Source: Desulfocapsa sp.
GTDB taxonomy: Bacteria; Desulfobacterota; Desulfobulbia; Desulfobulbales; Desulfocapsaceae
NCBI GenBank assembly: GCA_029934815.1
Contig: JAOZLM010000034.1
Span: 1 to 12,950, forward strand
Length of the DNA stretch: 12,950 nucleotides
Direction: 5' to 3'
Part shown: positions 6,459-12,950 of the stretch, in pieces
Layout of the letters: every line of letters begins with the position of its first letter
Position numbering within the stretch: position 1 is the first letter of the stretch
The notes under the pieces: generated by a model
What the model saw: the letters and a program-made list of their open reading frames with translations, nothing else
Told to the model about the DNA's origin: nothing
Databases searched by the model: none
Program-made: the position numbers and the translations under genes

Positions 6459-7862
6459 TTGGAAGGAAAGGTTCTTATCGCCAACAGGGGCGAAATCGCC
6501 ATCCGTATCATGGAAGCCTGTCAGGATCTTGATCTTGAGTATGTGGTGGTTTACACAGAGGCCGACAAAGATTCGGAACATGTGCAGCGAAACATCACTG
6601 AAGGCCCCGGCCAGAATGCATGGCGCATCAACAGTTATACCGAGCCAAACGATCTTTTTGCCGTGGCCACTTACACCGAATGTACTGCGGTACATCCCGG
6701 ATACGGTTTTTTCTCGGAAGACTTTCGTTTTGCAAGGCGTGCCGCCACCCGTGATCATTCGCTCATTTTCATTGGTCCCAACTGGGAAGTAATTAAAAAT
6801 CTTGGTGATAAAATCAACACCAAGAAAGTTGCCAACGAGCTGAACATCCCCACTATTCCCGGTACCGACAGTCCCATTTACAACGAGATGGAAGCTGAGG
6901 AAATTGCTCTGCATCTTCTGGAAAGCCAGAGGATACAAGAAGTTGAGCGTCCTTCAATTCTTGTTAAAGCAGCTGCTGGCGGTGGTGGCATGGGTATTGA
7001 GGAAGTTACTGAGATTGCTGAGTTTCGTCGTATCTACCGACAGGTTCAAAGCTACGCCAAACGCCAGTTTGGTGATGGTGGCGTGCTCATTGAGCAATGT
7101 CTTACTGATTACAACCATCTTGAAGTGCAGCTTCTTTGTTCCCAGCACGGTGAACGGATTCACTTCAGCTCCAGAAACTGTACAATCCAATCCACCGGGC
7201 GTCAGAAACGGGTGGAAGCAGCACCCGGATTTCATTCTTCCTGCTTTGAGTATGATTTTGACGAGAAAAAAGTTCTCGATCAGATCGTTGAATATTCATT
7301 AAAACTCGCGGCCCATGTTCGATATGACAATGTCGGAACCTGGGAGTGGATTGTATCCCGTTCCGGTCAGCCTTACCTGCTCGAAGTGAATACAAGAATT
7401 CAGGTGGAAAACGATGTATCTGCACGGATCAGTTATCTGGATGGTAAACATCCAAATCTTATTCGTGAGCAAATCCGGCTGGCATTGGGTGAAAAGATCG
7501 GATACAAACAGAATCAAATTGAATTTAAAGGTGCTTCCATCGAACTGCGCATCGTCGCAGAAGACACAAAACGGGGATTTGCACCATGGATTGGAACCAT
7601 CACCGAATTTACATTCCCTGATTTTGACTGGTCGGTTGTCTATACCCACGTCCCAACAGATCGGCCTTACATGATTCCCAGTGAATATGATCCTAACCTT
7701 GCCCTTGCACTTGTCTGGGGAGAAAACATTGATGAAGCGAAGCAGCGTGCTGCCCAATTTATCAAAAAAATTCGCATCAAAGGCAAAGACTCGCAGGGCA
7801 ATAAAATCATCACCAATCTTGAATATTTAAAAAATAATCTGGACCGACTGCTCACATTTTAA
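6459..7862 (+). CDS. divergent biotin carboxylase subunit of an acetyl-CoA carboxylase
   Basis: AccC-like enzymes use ATP and bicarbonate to carboxylate biotin on a carrier protein, the first half-reaction of acyl-CoA carboxylases. The product has 467 residues. The start is TTG at 6459 with GAGG at 6449-6452, 6 bases away, giving MEGKVLIANRGEIA, the standard family N-terminus. Landmarks are HPGYGFFSE (79-87), GDK (Lys118), VKAAAGGGGMG (Lys170), His220, Cys-Thr-Ile-Gln (241-244), RQK (Lys250), GTWEWIV (Glu296), EVNTRIQVEN (Glu309, Asn311, Arg313, Glu317) and IELRIVAED (Arg364). Most catalytic positions of E. coli AccC are kept. Odd changes are M for R in the glycine-rich loop, a one-residue insertion with R for H before QK, and N-D for H-P after the QVE motif. 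There is no biotinyl domain. The fused carboxyltransferase gene starts 29 bases downstream. Acetyl-CoA is the likely substrate of the complex, but propionyl-CoA is not excluded. Confidence 0.88.
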   Translation: MEGKVLIANRGEIAIRIMEACQDLDLEYVVVYTEADKDSEHVQRNITEGPGQNAWRINSYTEPNDLFAVATYTECTAVHPGYGFFSEDFRFARRAATRDHSLIFIGPNWEVIKNLGDKINTKKVANELNIPTIPGTDSPIYNEMEAEEIALHLLESQRIQEVERPSILVKAAAGGGGMGIEEVTEIAEFRRIYRQVQSYAKRQFGDGGVLIEQCLTDYNHLEVQLLCSQHGERIHFSSRNCTIQSTGRQKRVEAAPGFHSSCFEYDFDEKKVLDQIVEYSLKLAAHVRYDNVGTWEWIVSRSGQPYLLEVNTRIQVENDVSARISYLDGKHPNLIREQIRLALGEKIGYKQNQIEFKGASIELRIVAEDTKRGFAPWIGTITEFTFPDFDWSVVYTHVPTDRPYMIPSEYDPNLALALVWGENIDEAKQRAAQFIKKIRIKGKDSQGNKIITNLEYLKNNLDRLLTF

Positions 7863-7891
7863 CAAATAAGCAGACAACGGGATATTAACCA

Positions 7892-10159
7892 ATGATTGAA
7901 CTACTTAAATTGCTCCAGAAGATCGAGGAGCGCATTAATTACCTTATACAGATCAAAGATTTCACCAACTGGGGACATCTTTTTGAGTTTCAGGAAACCT
8001 GCACAAAACTGAAGCAGAATCCTTACGACCACACGGAAGAGCAGTTTCAGATGGAGATCCGAAAACTTGACGAGTCTGTCTCCTTTCTGGAAGAACGTGC
8101 AGAAGAGCATCTCACTCCCATGGAACGAGTTCGTATCGTACGTACCGTTGAGCGTTTCAGCTTAAAAGATATCCTTGAAAACGTATACGAAGATTACACC
8201 GAGCTGGGCGGCCAGGATGAGGCCAATATTGATCCGGCCATGGTCTGTGCAAAAGCCACCATTGTTCGTAAAATTAAAGGAAAGCCCTATACCGCTACTG
8301 TAATGGTAATCGGTCAGGAAACTGGCCATGGTGAAGAATTCCGTAATGGTGGCTCCTGTCGTCCTGAAGGAAATGAAAAAGCTCTCCGTTATATGAAAGT
8401 TGCGGAAACTGAAGGTATCCCCATCCATTTTTATATCTTCACCCCCGGTTCTTTCCCCATCGAAGAATATCCCGGTGCCGCACAACAGATTGCCAGAAAT
8501 ATTTATGCGATGACCAAACTGCGGGTTCCCACCGTGTCGCTTATTTCAGAAGGCGGTTCTGGTGGCGCTGAAGCCATTGGCCTTACGGATTTCAGACTGA
8601 TGTGCTCCCATGGATATTATTCTGTTATTTCTCCAGAAGGTGCCGCTGGCATTGAGGGAAAGGTAAAAACAGGAGAGAAAGTTTCCAAAGAACTGGTAGA
8701 AGTGTGTGCGGAACGTTTAAAACTCACAGCAGTTGACAACCGCACCCTTGGAACCATCGATGCAATCGTCAAAGAGCCGCCCCTTGGTGCGCGCCATGAC
8801 GACTTTGCATTTTTCAGTCAGATCCGTGCTGAAGTCACCCGCGCCACAGATAAAGTTGTACTCAGCACCAAAAACTTTAAGGCCTTTCGGGACTGGGAAA
8901 ACAAGAGACGTAAAAACACAACAGAACGGAAAGATCTGGCCGTTGATATTCCATGGGATCTCACCCGGGATGAGCAGCGCAGGCTCCTTAATCTTCGCTC
9001 AAAAAAATACCGAAACATGGCGATGATCGGCTTTGCCGGTCACCCGGATCCCACCGAATCCCTGTTTAAAGAGTTTCAGGAAAAAAGTGAAAATGTGTAT
9101 TACAATCTTCGCTATGATGTACTGAAGAATTCCCAGAAACATGTCAAAAAAATCATGCGGGATTTCTCAGGCGAAGGCTCGGTAATCATGAAAAAATTAT
9201 CCAGCCCGTTAAATACAGTAAAAGAATACTTTGCAAAGGATGGTGCAAAAAAACCACCTAAGCAGATCACTTTTAACGGCGCACCCACCGTCACCACCCC
9301 CATCCTCGACCCACTCGAACTGACCGGCACCTATACCAGCCCGCAAGCCGGTGAAGATCGCACAGTCAGTTGTCCAAACAGTGCCACCCATGGCTGTAAG
9401 GATCTCTGGGTTCCGGATCTTTTTGGTGAATTTGGCGGTGTGTGCGAAAACTGTGGCCACCATTTCCCCATGGAACATAAATGGTACCTACGGAACATCT
9501 TCGATCCGGATTCCATTTTCTTTTTTGGAACAGATATTACCTCCGGTAATCCGCTTGACTACACCGGATTTGACGAACGCCTTAAACTTGCAAAAGATAA
9601 AACCGGACGCAAAGCCGGTAATATGACTTTTGTTGCCAAGGTCATGGATATTAAGATTGTTGTTTCCATGCTCTACCGTGATTTTCGCAGCGGTACTGTT
9701 GGCTCTGCGGAAGGTGAAAAATTCGTCCAGGCCTGTGAACTTGCTAAACGTAAAAAACGCCCGCTGGTTTCTTATGTACACACCACAGGTGGTATCCGCA
9801 TTCAGGAAGGCACTTTAGGTGTTACCCAGATGCCAAAATGCACCATGGCTGTACGTGAGTATATTGATGCCGGTGGCCTCTACATTGTGGTCTACGACAA
9901 CAACTCCTATGCAGGCCCTGTGGCCAGTTTCCTCGGTTGCTCTCCGTATCAGTTTGCCATTCGTTCCAGTAAGGTTGGTTTTGCAGGAATTAAGGTTATT
10001 CGTGAAACTACAGGAACCGATATCCCGCCGGATTACCATTCATCACTGAATGCGTTAAAACGTGGAAGTATTCAGGGAATCTGGGACAGAAGAGATTTTC
10101 GCAGGAACCTTCATAAATCCCTGATGACCATGGGAAGCCCTAACCTTTACTATAGGTGA
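7892..10159 (+). CDS. fused acetyl-CoA carboxylase carboxyltransferase, alpha-beta order
   Basis: Carboxyltransferase moves CO2 from carboxybiotin to acetyl-CoA to give malonyl-CoA, the committed step of fatty-acid synthesis. This 755-residue chain joins both subunits. The AccA-like half (about 1-335) has a charged, probably helical N-terminus, then TPMERVRIVRT (75-85), RPEGNEKALRYMKVAE (157-172) and SEGGSGGAEAIG with SVISPEG (219-250). A middle region of about 140 residues (about 345-490) has no counterpart I recognise. The AccD-like half (about 491-755) has a zinc-ribbon-like set Cys494, Cys502, Cys518, Cys521, then YVHTTGGIRIQEG (628-640), AGPVASFLG (674-682) and VGFAGIKVIRETTG (695-708). 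Separate AccA and AccD are the bacterial norm. The one-chain acyl-CoA carboxylase beta family (PccB-like) has the opposite order, with the AccD-like half first. Start ATG 7892 has only a weak CGGGAT upstream. Confidence 0.9.
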   Translation: MIELLKLLQKIEERINYLIQIKDFTNWGHLFEFQETCTKLKQNPYDHTEEQFQMEIRKLDESVSFLEERAEEHLTPMERVRIVRTVERFSLKDILENVYEDYTELGGQDEANIDPAMVCAKATIVRKIKGKPYTATVMVIGQETGHGEEFRNGGSCRPEGNEKALRYMKVAETEGIPIHFYIFTPGSFPIEEYPGAAQQIARNIYAMTKLRVPTVSLISEGGSGGAEAIGLTDFRLMCSHGYYSVISPEGAAGIEGKVKTGEKVSKELVEVCAERLKLTAVDNRTLGTIDAIVKEPPLGARHDDFAFFSQIRAEVTRATDKVVLSTKNFKAFRDWENKRRKNTTERKDLAVDIPWDLTRDEQRRLLNLRSKKYRNMAMIGFAGHPDPTESLFKEFQEKSENVYYNLRYDVLKNSQKHVKKIMRDFSGEGSVIMKKLSSPLNTVKEYFAKDGAKKPPKQITFNGAPTVTTPILDPLELTGTYTSPQAGEDRTVSCPNSATHGCKDLWVPDLFGEFGGVCENCGHHFPMEHKWYLRNIFDPDSIFFFGTDITSGNPLDYTGFDERLKLAKDKTGRKAGNMTFVAKVMDIKIVVSMLYRDFRSGTVGSAEGEKFVQACELAKRKKRPLVSYVHTTGGIRIQEGTLGVTQMPKCTMAVREYIDAGGLYIVVYDNNSYAGPVASFLGCSPYQFAIRSSKVGFAGIKVIRETTGTDIPPDYHSSLNALKRGSIQGIWDRRDFRRNLHKSLMTMGSPNLYYR

Positions 10160-10272
10160 TTTAGCTAAAGTTTTTTGTGCCACCTGCCGATATATTGTCA
10201 TAACATGATCATACACCATGGGTGCTTTGTAACCTAAGGGTACCCATTTTCTCAAGGACGAGGAGGTGCAGT

Positions 10273-10518
10273 GTGACCATTTGGCAATTTACCATTCAAG
10301 ATAGAGAAGTCAGCCACGGAACAAGAAAGCGTAAACTCTTAACGCAAAAAGGGTGTAACGAACCATTCAAAGACAGATACTGGTGCCCGAAGACAAAATG
10401 GTTTGCAAAAGAACCCTGCCCATTTATCAACCGCCGGGAATGTGAGAATTTTTCAAGCATGAGTGGCGAACGATTCGCGAAAAATCAGGATTGTAGCCGG
10501 GCTAAGAATAAGCATTAA
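10273..10518 (+). CDS. small basic cysteine-containing protein, unknown
   Basis: I do not recognise this protein. GTG at 10273 is preceded by a near-ideal AGGAGG (10261-10266), 6 bases away, which strongly supports translation and decides the start over an in-frame GTG at 10222 without such a site. The 81-residue product is basic (18 Lys/Arg against 9 Asp/Glu) and has five cysteines at 28, 38, 49, 57 and 74, spaced 10, 11, 8 and 17 apart, several beside aromatic residues (YWCPK, ECENF). Four of them could bind a metal, but they are not in CxxC pairs. No signal peptide or membrane segment is seen. It lies 113 bases after the fused carboxyltransferase and may be cotranscribed with it; a functional link is unproven. 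Confidence 0.65.
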   Translation: MTIWQFTIQDREVSHGTRKRKLLTQKGCNEPFKDRYWCPKTKWFAKEPCPFINRRECENFSSMSGERFAKNQDCSRAKNKH

Positions 10519-10616
10519 TCATATTATTACGATTCCATTGGCTAAATTAGGTTTTCACGAAATCATCACAGTTCATTAGTTTTCTTGATTAGCACTGAAA
10601 CTCAGCTACAACTCCA

Positions 10617-10642
10617 GTCATTCCGGACCTGATCCGGAATCT
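10617..10642 (-). repeat. 26-bp dispersed palindromic repeat, copy B (inverted)
   Basis: Reverse-complement copy of the element at 2286-2311, with G at the single variable position (position 14). It faces copy C across a 23-base spacer; the two arms pair over 26 bases with one mismatch, so transcripts across this site could fold into a long hairpin. Each copy can also fold on itself through its 8-base arms. Confidence 0.85.
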
Positions 10643-10665
10643 CTACTTAATAAGCTGATTTCACA

Positions 10666-10691
10666 AGATTCCGGATCAAGTCCGGAATGAC
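10666..10691 (+). repeat. 26-bp dispersed palindromic repeat, copy C
   Basis: Same orientation as copy A, with A at position 14 (centre TCAAG). It forms an inverted pair with copy B, an arrangement like the paired REP units (BIMEs) of enterobacteria. The size and extragenic position also recall neisserial dRS3-type repeats, though the sequence is different. Confidence 0.85.
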
Positions 10692-10727
10692 GCAACATGG
10701 TAATCAATTCTTTTTTTTAACCATACA

Positions 10728-10762
10728 AAGCACCTGATCCTCCTTGGATTAGGTGCTTTTTT
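10728..10762 (+). terminator. rho-independent terminator
   Basis: A 13-base stem AAGCACCTGATCC (10728-10740) pairs with GGATTAGGTGCTT (10746-10758), with one G-T wobble. The loop is TCCTT and the T-run is 10757-10762. It stops plus-strand transcription arriving from the carboxylase and small-protein genes about 210 bases upstream and insulates the PilZ gene. Confidence 0.85.
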
Positions 10763-10854
10763 ATTGTACACTAGTTTTTTACTTAGCTATCTGCAATTTT
10801 ACCTTTTTACGAGTTTATCAAAAGAGTATTAAGGCTATATGCCGGAGACAAAGA

Positions 10855-11205
10855 ATGTTCGAAGAAAAACGAAAATTCAAACGAATTGCCAGTAATGTTC
10901 GGGTCGGATTCCGAAAACAGCAGGCTGACAAAGAAACAGAAGATTACTTCCAGGGAGTTGCCGAAGATTGCGGCCTTAGCGGAATGTTTCTGACAACAGA
11001 ACACCTGATGCCCAAGGGCAGTATTGTCACCCTGAACTTTCAGTTTCTTGATGACGGAGGTGAAGAAGTGACCATTCAGGCTCAGGCCGTTGTTCGCTGG
11101 ACACAGCGTTTTCGTAAACCAAAAGGAATGGGACTGGAATTTTTTGAATTTAACGGTTTAGGGAATCGAAATTTCGAAGAATGTCTCCAGTCTCTTCTGC
11201 AGTAA
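10855..11205 (+). CDS. PilZ-domain protein (possible c-di-GMP receptor)
   Basis: PilZ domains bind cyclic di-GMP and control motility, exopolysaccharide or other outputs. The start at 10855 has GGAG (10844-10847) 7 bases upstream; an upstream in-frame start at 10753 lies inside the terminator and is rejected. The 116-residue product is a stand-alone PilZ domain: RKFKR (6-10) is the RxxxR ligand motif, DCGLSG (38-43) is in the place of (D/N)xSxxG but has Gly for Ser, and GMGLEF (91-96) is the typical C-terminal strand. The Ser-to-Gly change makes c-di-GMP binding uncertain. A small membrane-protein gene follows after 38 bases and may be cotranscribed. Confidence 0.88.
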   Translation: MFEEKRKFKRIASNVRVGFRKQQADKETEDYFQGVAEDCGLSGMFLTTEHLMPKGSIVTLNFQFLDDGGEEVTIQAQAVVRWTQRFRKPKGMGLEFFEFNGLGNRNFEECLQSLLQ

Positions 11206-11243
11206 GGGATGCTGCTCAAACGAATAGAGGGAACACAGACACA

Positions 11244-11507
11244 ATGTATATTGGCCTTTCCATACTTATCATTCTCGTTTTGCTCTGCCTGCTCAGCAAA
11301 CAAATTCGCACTCAACTCAAGCCATTTTTAGTTCCACTCCTTATCATTTCAGGACTGTGCATTGGCTATTACGCCATCACAGGGAAATCACCTACCCGGA
11401 TTCCCGGTGAGATTAACAGCTTCTTTAGCGATTCGCAGGCTAAGAATGAACCAAGCCATAAGTATTATCAGGATCCTGAAAAACGATATGGCAAAGAAGT
11501 GAATTGA
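11244..11507 (+). CDS. small membrane protein, unknown function
   Basis: I do not recognise this 87-residue protein. Two hydrophobic segments (about residues 3-18 and 28-46) are joined by a short basic stretch (KQIRTQLK), followed by a polar tail rich in charged residues and tyrosine (about 47-87). By the positive-inside rule the basic loop should face the cytoplasm, leaving the tail outside the inner membrane. The start at 11244 has GAGGG about 12 bases upstream, which is long; an earlier in-frame ATG at 11181 overlaps the PilZ gene and would add 21 polar residues, so I prefer 11244. It converges on pyruvate kinase with only 24 bases between the stop codons and no clear terminator hairpin. 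Confidence 0.65.
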   Translation: MYIGLSILIILVLLCLLSKQIRTQLKPFLVPLLIISGLCIGYYAITGKSPTRIPGEINSFFSDSQAKNEPSHKYYQDPEKRYGKEVN

Positions 11508-11531
11508 CAAGAGTACTGCAATGTCTTCAAA

Positions 11532-12938
11532 TTAAACCGTACGCACCTGTACTGTTTCTATAAATTTACCATCTGCCAGAATATCTGAAAGCACTATCAG
11601 ACGGTCACCTTCTTTAAGATAATTTTTACGCTGCAACTGCGCAACAGCACGACCAATCGACACCTCAGGATCTTTAGAGAATTTAATACGGAACGCATAA
11701 ACGCCCCAATGAATACCAAGCCTCCGTCGCACATGGGTAGTGTTGGTAAACGCATAAATAGGCCCGTTTGGGTGGCACTGTGACAGCAAAACAGCCATTA
11801 ACCCACGTCTGGTGATAACCATAGTGGCAGCAGCTTTCAGATTATTGTTGAGGATAGATGCACTTCTTGCAATTTCATACTTTGCATTACCTGATGCCTT
11901 AACCGTCACTTTAGTATCCTGCTCCATTTGCCTTTCTATTCTGCGGGCAACAACGTCCATTACTTCCAGAGCTTTTAGCGGATATTTTCCCGTTGCCGTT
12001 TCCCCTGAGAGCATTATTGCGTCAGTCCCCTGAAGTACCGCCTGGGTAATATCTGTCACCTCTGCCCTTGTCGGCGTCGGATTAACAATCATGGATTCAA
12101 GCATATGGGTAGCTACAATTACAGGTTTTCCAGCAATTCGGCATTTCCTGATAATCTCTTCCTGAAGGAGCGGCACCTCTTCGTAGGGTAATTCGGCTCC
12201 GAGATCTCCTCTGGCAATCATAATTCCATCAGATGCTGCTATAATTTCATCAAGGTGAGGAATTGCCTCTGCACTTTCTATCTTTGCCAGGATATCTACG
12301 GGTACTTTCTTTTCAGTGACAAATTGCTGAAGTTCTTCTATGGCAAGGGCTTCCTTCACAAAAGAGAGTGCTATAAAATCAACTCCGTTTTCAATGCCAA
12401 AGGCAATATCCTCCCAGTCTTTTTCTGTTATTGACGGCAGGGCTGCACTTTTCCCCCGGATATTGACATGACGTCTGGAACCAAGAATGCCATCGTCGAG
12501 ACATTCGCAGGTAATATCTGTTTCTGTAATATTTTTGACCTTGAGATTAAGCATCCCACCATCAATCAGGATTATATCACCCAATGCAACGTCGGTAACA
12601 AAACCATCATAACTTATTTCAACACAATAGGGTTCTAGCTCCGCCTGGCGTCTGATTGTGAGCGTTAAAGAATCCCCTTCGCACATGACGATATCTCTAC
12701 TCACATCGCCTGTTCGTACTTCAGGGCCCTTGGTATCGAGGAGAATAGCCACAGAAGAACCGGTCTTCTCGTTAATGGTTTTAATATGTTTAATAACGCC
12801 CTTATGCCATTCATGGGTTCCATGGGACATATTTAGGCGGGCTACATTCATCCCGTTTTCAGCAAGTTGCTTCAAGGTTGCAAAAGGTGCAGTTTTAGGG
12901 CCTATGGTGCAGATAATTTTCGTTTTTCGTATATTCAT
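11532..12938 (-). CDS. pyk: pyruvate kinase
   Basis: Pyruvate kinase transfers the phosphate of phosphoenolpyruvate to ADP, the last step of glycolysis, in the cytoplasm, usually as a tetramer. The 468 residues cover the full barrel with the inserted B domain (about 72-170) and the C-terminal allosteric domain (about 353-466); there is no extra PEP-utiliser domain. Visible motifs are TKIICTIGPKT (6-16), ARLNMSHG (33-40), LLDTKGPEVRTG (66-77), DILAKIES (215-222, catalytic Lys219), MIARGDLGAELP (240-251) and ATHMLESMI with TRAEVTDI (276-297). ATHMLESM replaces the commoner ATQMLESM, a minor variation. Start at 12938 is 12 bases from the window edge, so the promoter and most of the ribosome binding site region lie outside; nothing Shine-Dalgarno-like is seen in those 12 bases. 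Confidence 0.96.
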   Translation of the reverse strand: MNIRKTKIICTIGPKTAPFATLKQLAENGMNVARLNMSHGTHEWHKGVIKHIKTINEKTGSSVAILLDTKGPEVRTGDVSRDIVMCEGDSLTLTIRRQAELEPYCVEISYDGFVTDVALGDIILIDGGMLNLKVKNITETDITCECLDDGILGSRRHVNIRGKSAALPSITEKDWEDIAFGIENGVDFIALSFVKEALAIEELQQFVTEKKVPVDILAKIESAEAIPHLDEIIAASDGIMIARGDLGAELPYEEVPLLQEEIIRKCRIAGKPVIVATHMLESMIVNPTPTRAEVTDITQAVLQGTDAIMLSGETATGKYPLKALEVMDVVARRIERQMEQDTKVTVKASGNAKYEIARSASILNNNLKAAATMVITRRGLMAVLLSQCHPNGPIYAFTNTTHVRRRLGIHWGVYAFRIKFSKDPEVSIGRAVAQLQRKNYLKEGDRLIVLSDILADGKFIETVQVRTV

Positions 12939-12950
12939 AACGTCTATATT

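Larger units (their letters stand above)
10519..10854. other. 336-bp intergenic region with inverted repeats and a terminator
   Basis: No convincing gene is seen here. From left to right: about 100 AT-rich bases without recognisable structure; the two inverted copies of the 26-bp repeat forming a long hairpin (10617-10691); a T-rich patch; a rho-independent terminator (10728-10762); then about 90 bases that must carry the PilZ gene promoter, for which I cannot name a convincing -35/-10 pair. Short open frames in it lack ribosome binding sites. Confidence 0.7.

Noticed and set aside
6300..6938. 212-residue minus-strand frame opposite the biotin carboxylase start
   Set aside because: It is antisense to a clear AccC N-terminus, shows no recognisable motifs and would overlap both promoter and coding sequence.
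10222..10272. Upstream GTG start for the small cysteine protein
   Set aside because: No ribosome binding site there, while GTG at 10273 has AGGAGG at ideal distance.
10617..10691. Paired repeats as a CRISPR array or insertion sequence ends
   Set aside because: Only two inverted units with a 23-base spacer, no direct-repeat array, no cas genes, and no transposase or target duplication.
10753..10854. 34-residue N-terminal extension of the PilZ protein
   Set aside because: It would start inside the terminator stem, and the ATG at 10855 has a good GGAG and the normal PilZ N-terminus.
11181..11243. Upstream ATG for the small membrane protein
   Set aside because: It overlaps the PilZ gene, adds 21 polar residues before the first hydrophobic segment and has no good ribosome binding site.

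Overview
The window reads as an ordinary chromosomal stretch of a Gram-negative bacterium. Gram-negative is supported by an apolipoprotein N-acyltransferase, a predicted outer-membrane beta-barrel protein and a lipoprotein signal peptide. The unusual acetyl-CoA carboxylase pair and the GlcF-type iron-sulfur protein fit a Desulfobacterota (Desulfobulbales-like) organism; this is an inference from gene content, not proven. There are no tRNA or rRNA genes, transposases, CRISPR arrays or phage genes.

Left part (1-2380): bluB (5,6-dimethylbenzimidazole synthase) lies downstream of an unrecognised lipoprotein gene, both on the minus strand. Divergent from them is a secreted SphA/MetA-type outer-membrane protein gene on the plus strand. 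Its terminator hairpin reaches into the end of the convergent iron-sulfur gene. One copy of a 26-bp palindromic repeat sits between the stop codon and that hairpin.

Middle (2359-6294, minus): an apparent operon lnt - prfB - GlcF-like Fe-S protein, with gaps of about 20 bp. prfB needs a +1 programmed frameshift at CTT-TGA-C, so the true protein is about 369 residues and starts at 4704.

Centre (6459-10518, plus): a divergent biotin carboxylase, then a 755-residue protein joining both carboxyltransferase halves of acetyl-CoA carboxylase in the order alpha then beta, then an 81-residue cysteine-containing protein with a strong ribosome binding site. Together the first two supply the biotin carboxylase and carboxyltransferase activities that make malonyl-CoA for fatty-acid synthesis. 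The biotin carrier protein is not in the window.

Right part (10519-12950): a 336-bp intergenic region holds two inverted copies of the 26-bp repeat and a clear rho-independent terminator. A PilZ-domain gene and a small two-helix membrane protein gene follow on the plus strand, converging on pyruvate kinase on the minus strand.

The most interesting items are the alpha-beta carboxyltransferase fusion with its odd biotin carboxylase partner, the unknown cysteine-containing small protein behind it, and the repeat family whose three copies differ at only one base.
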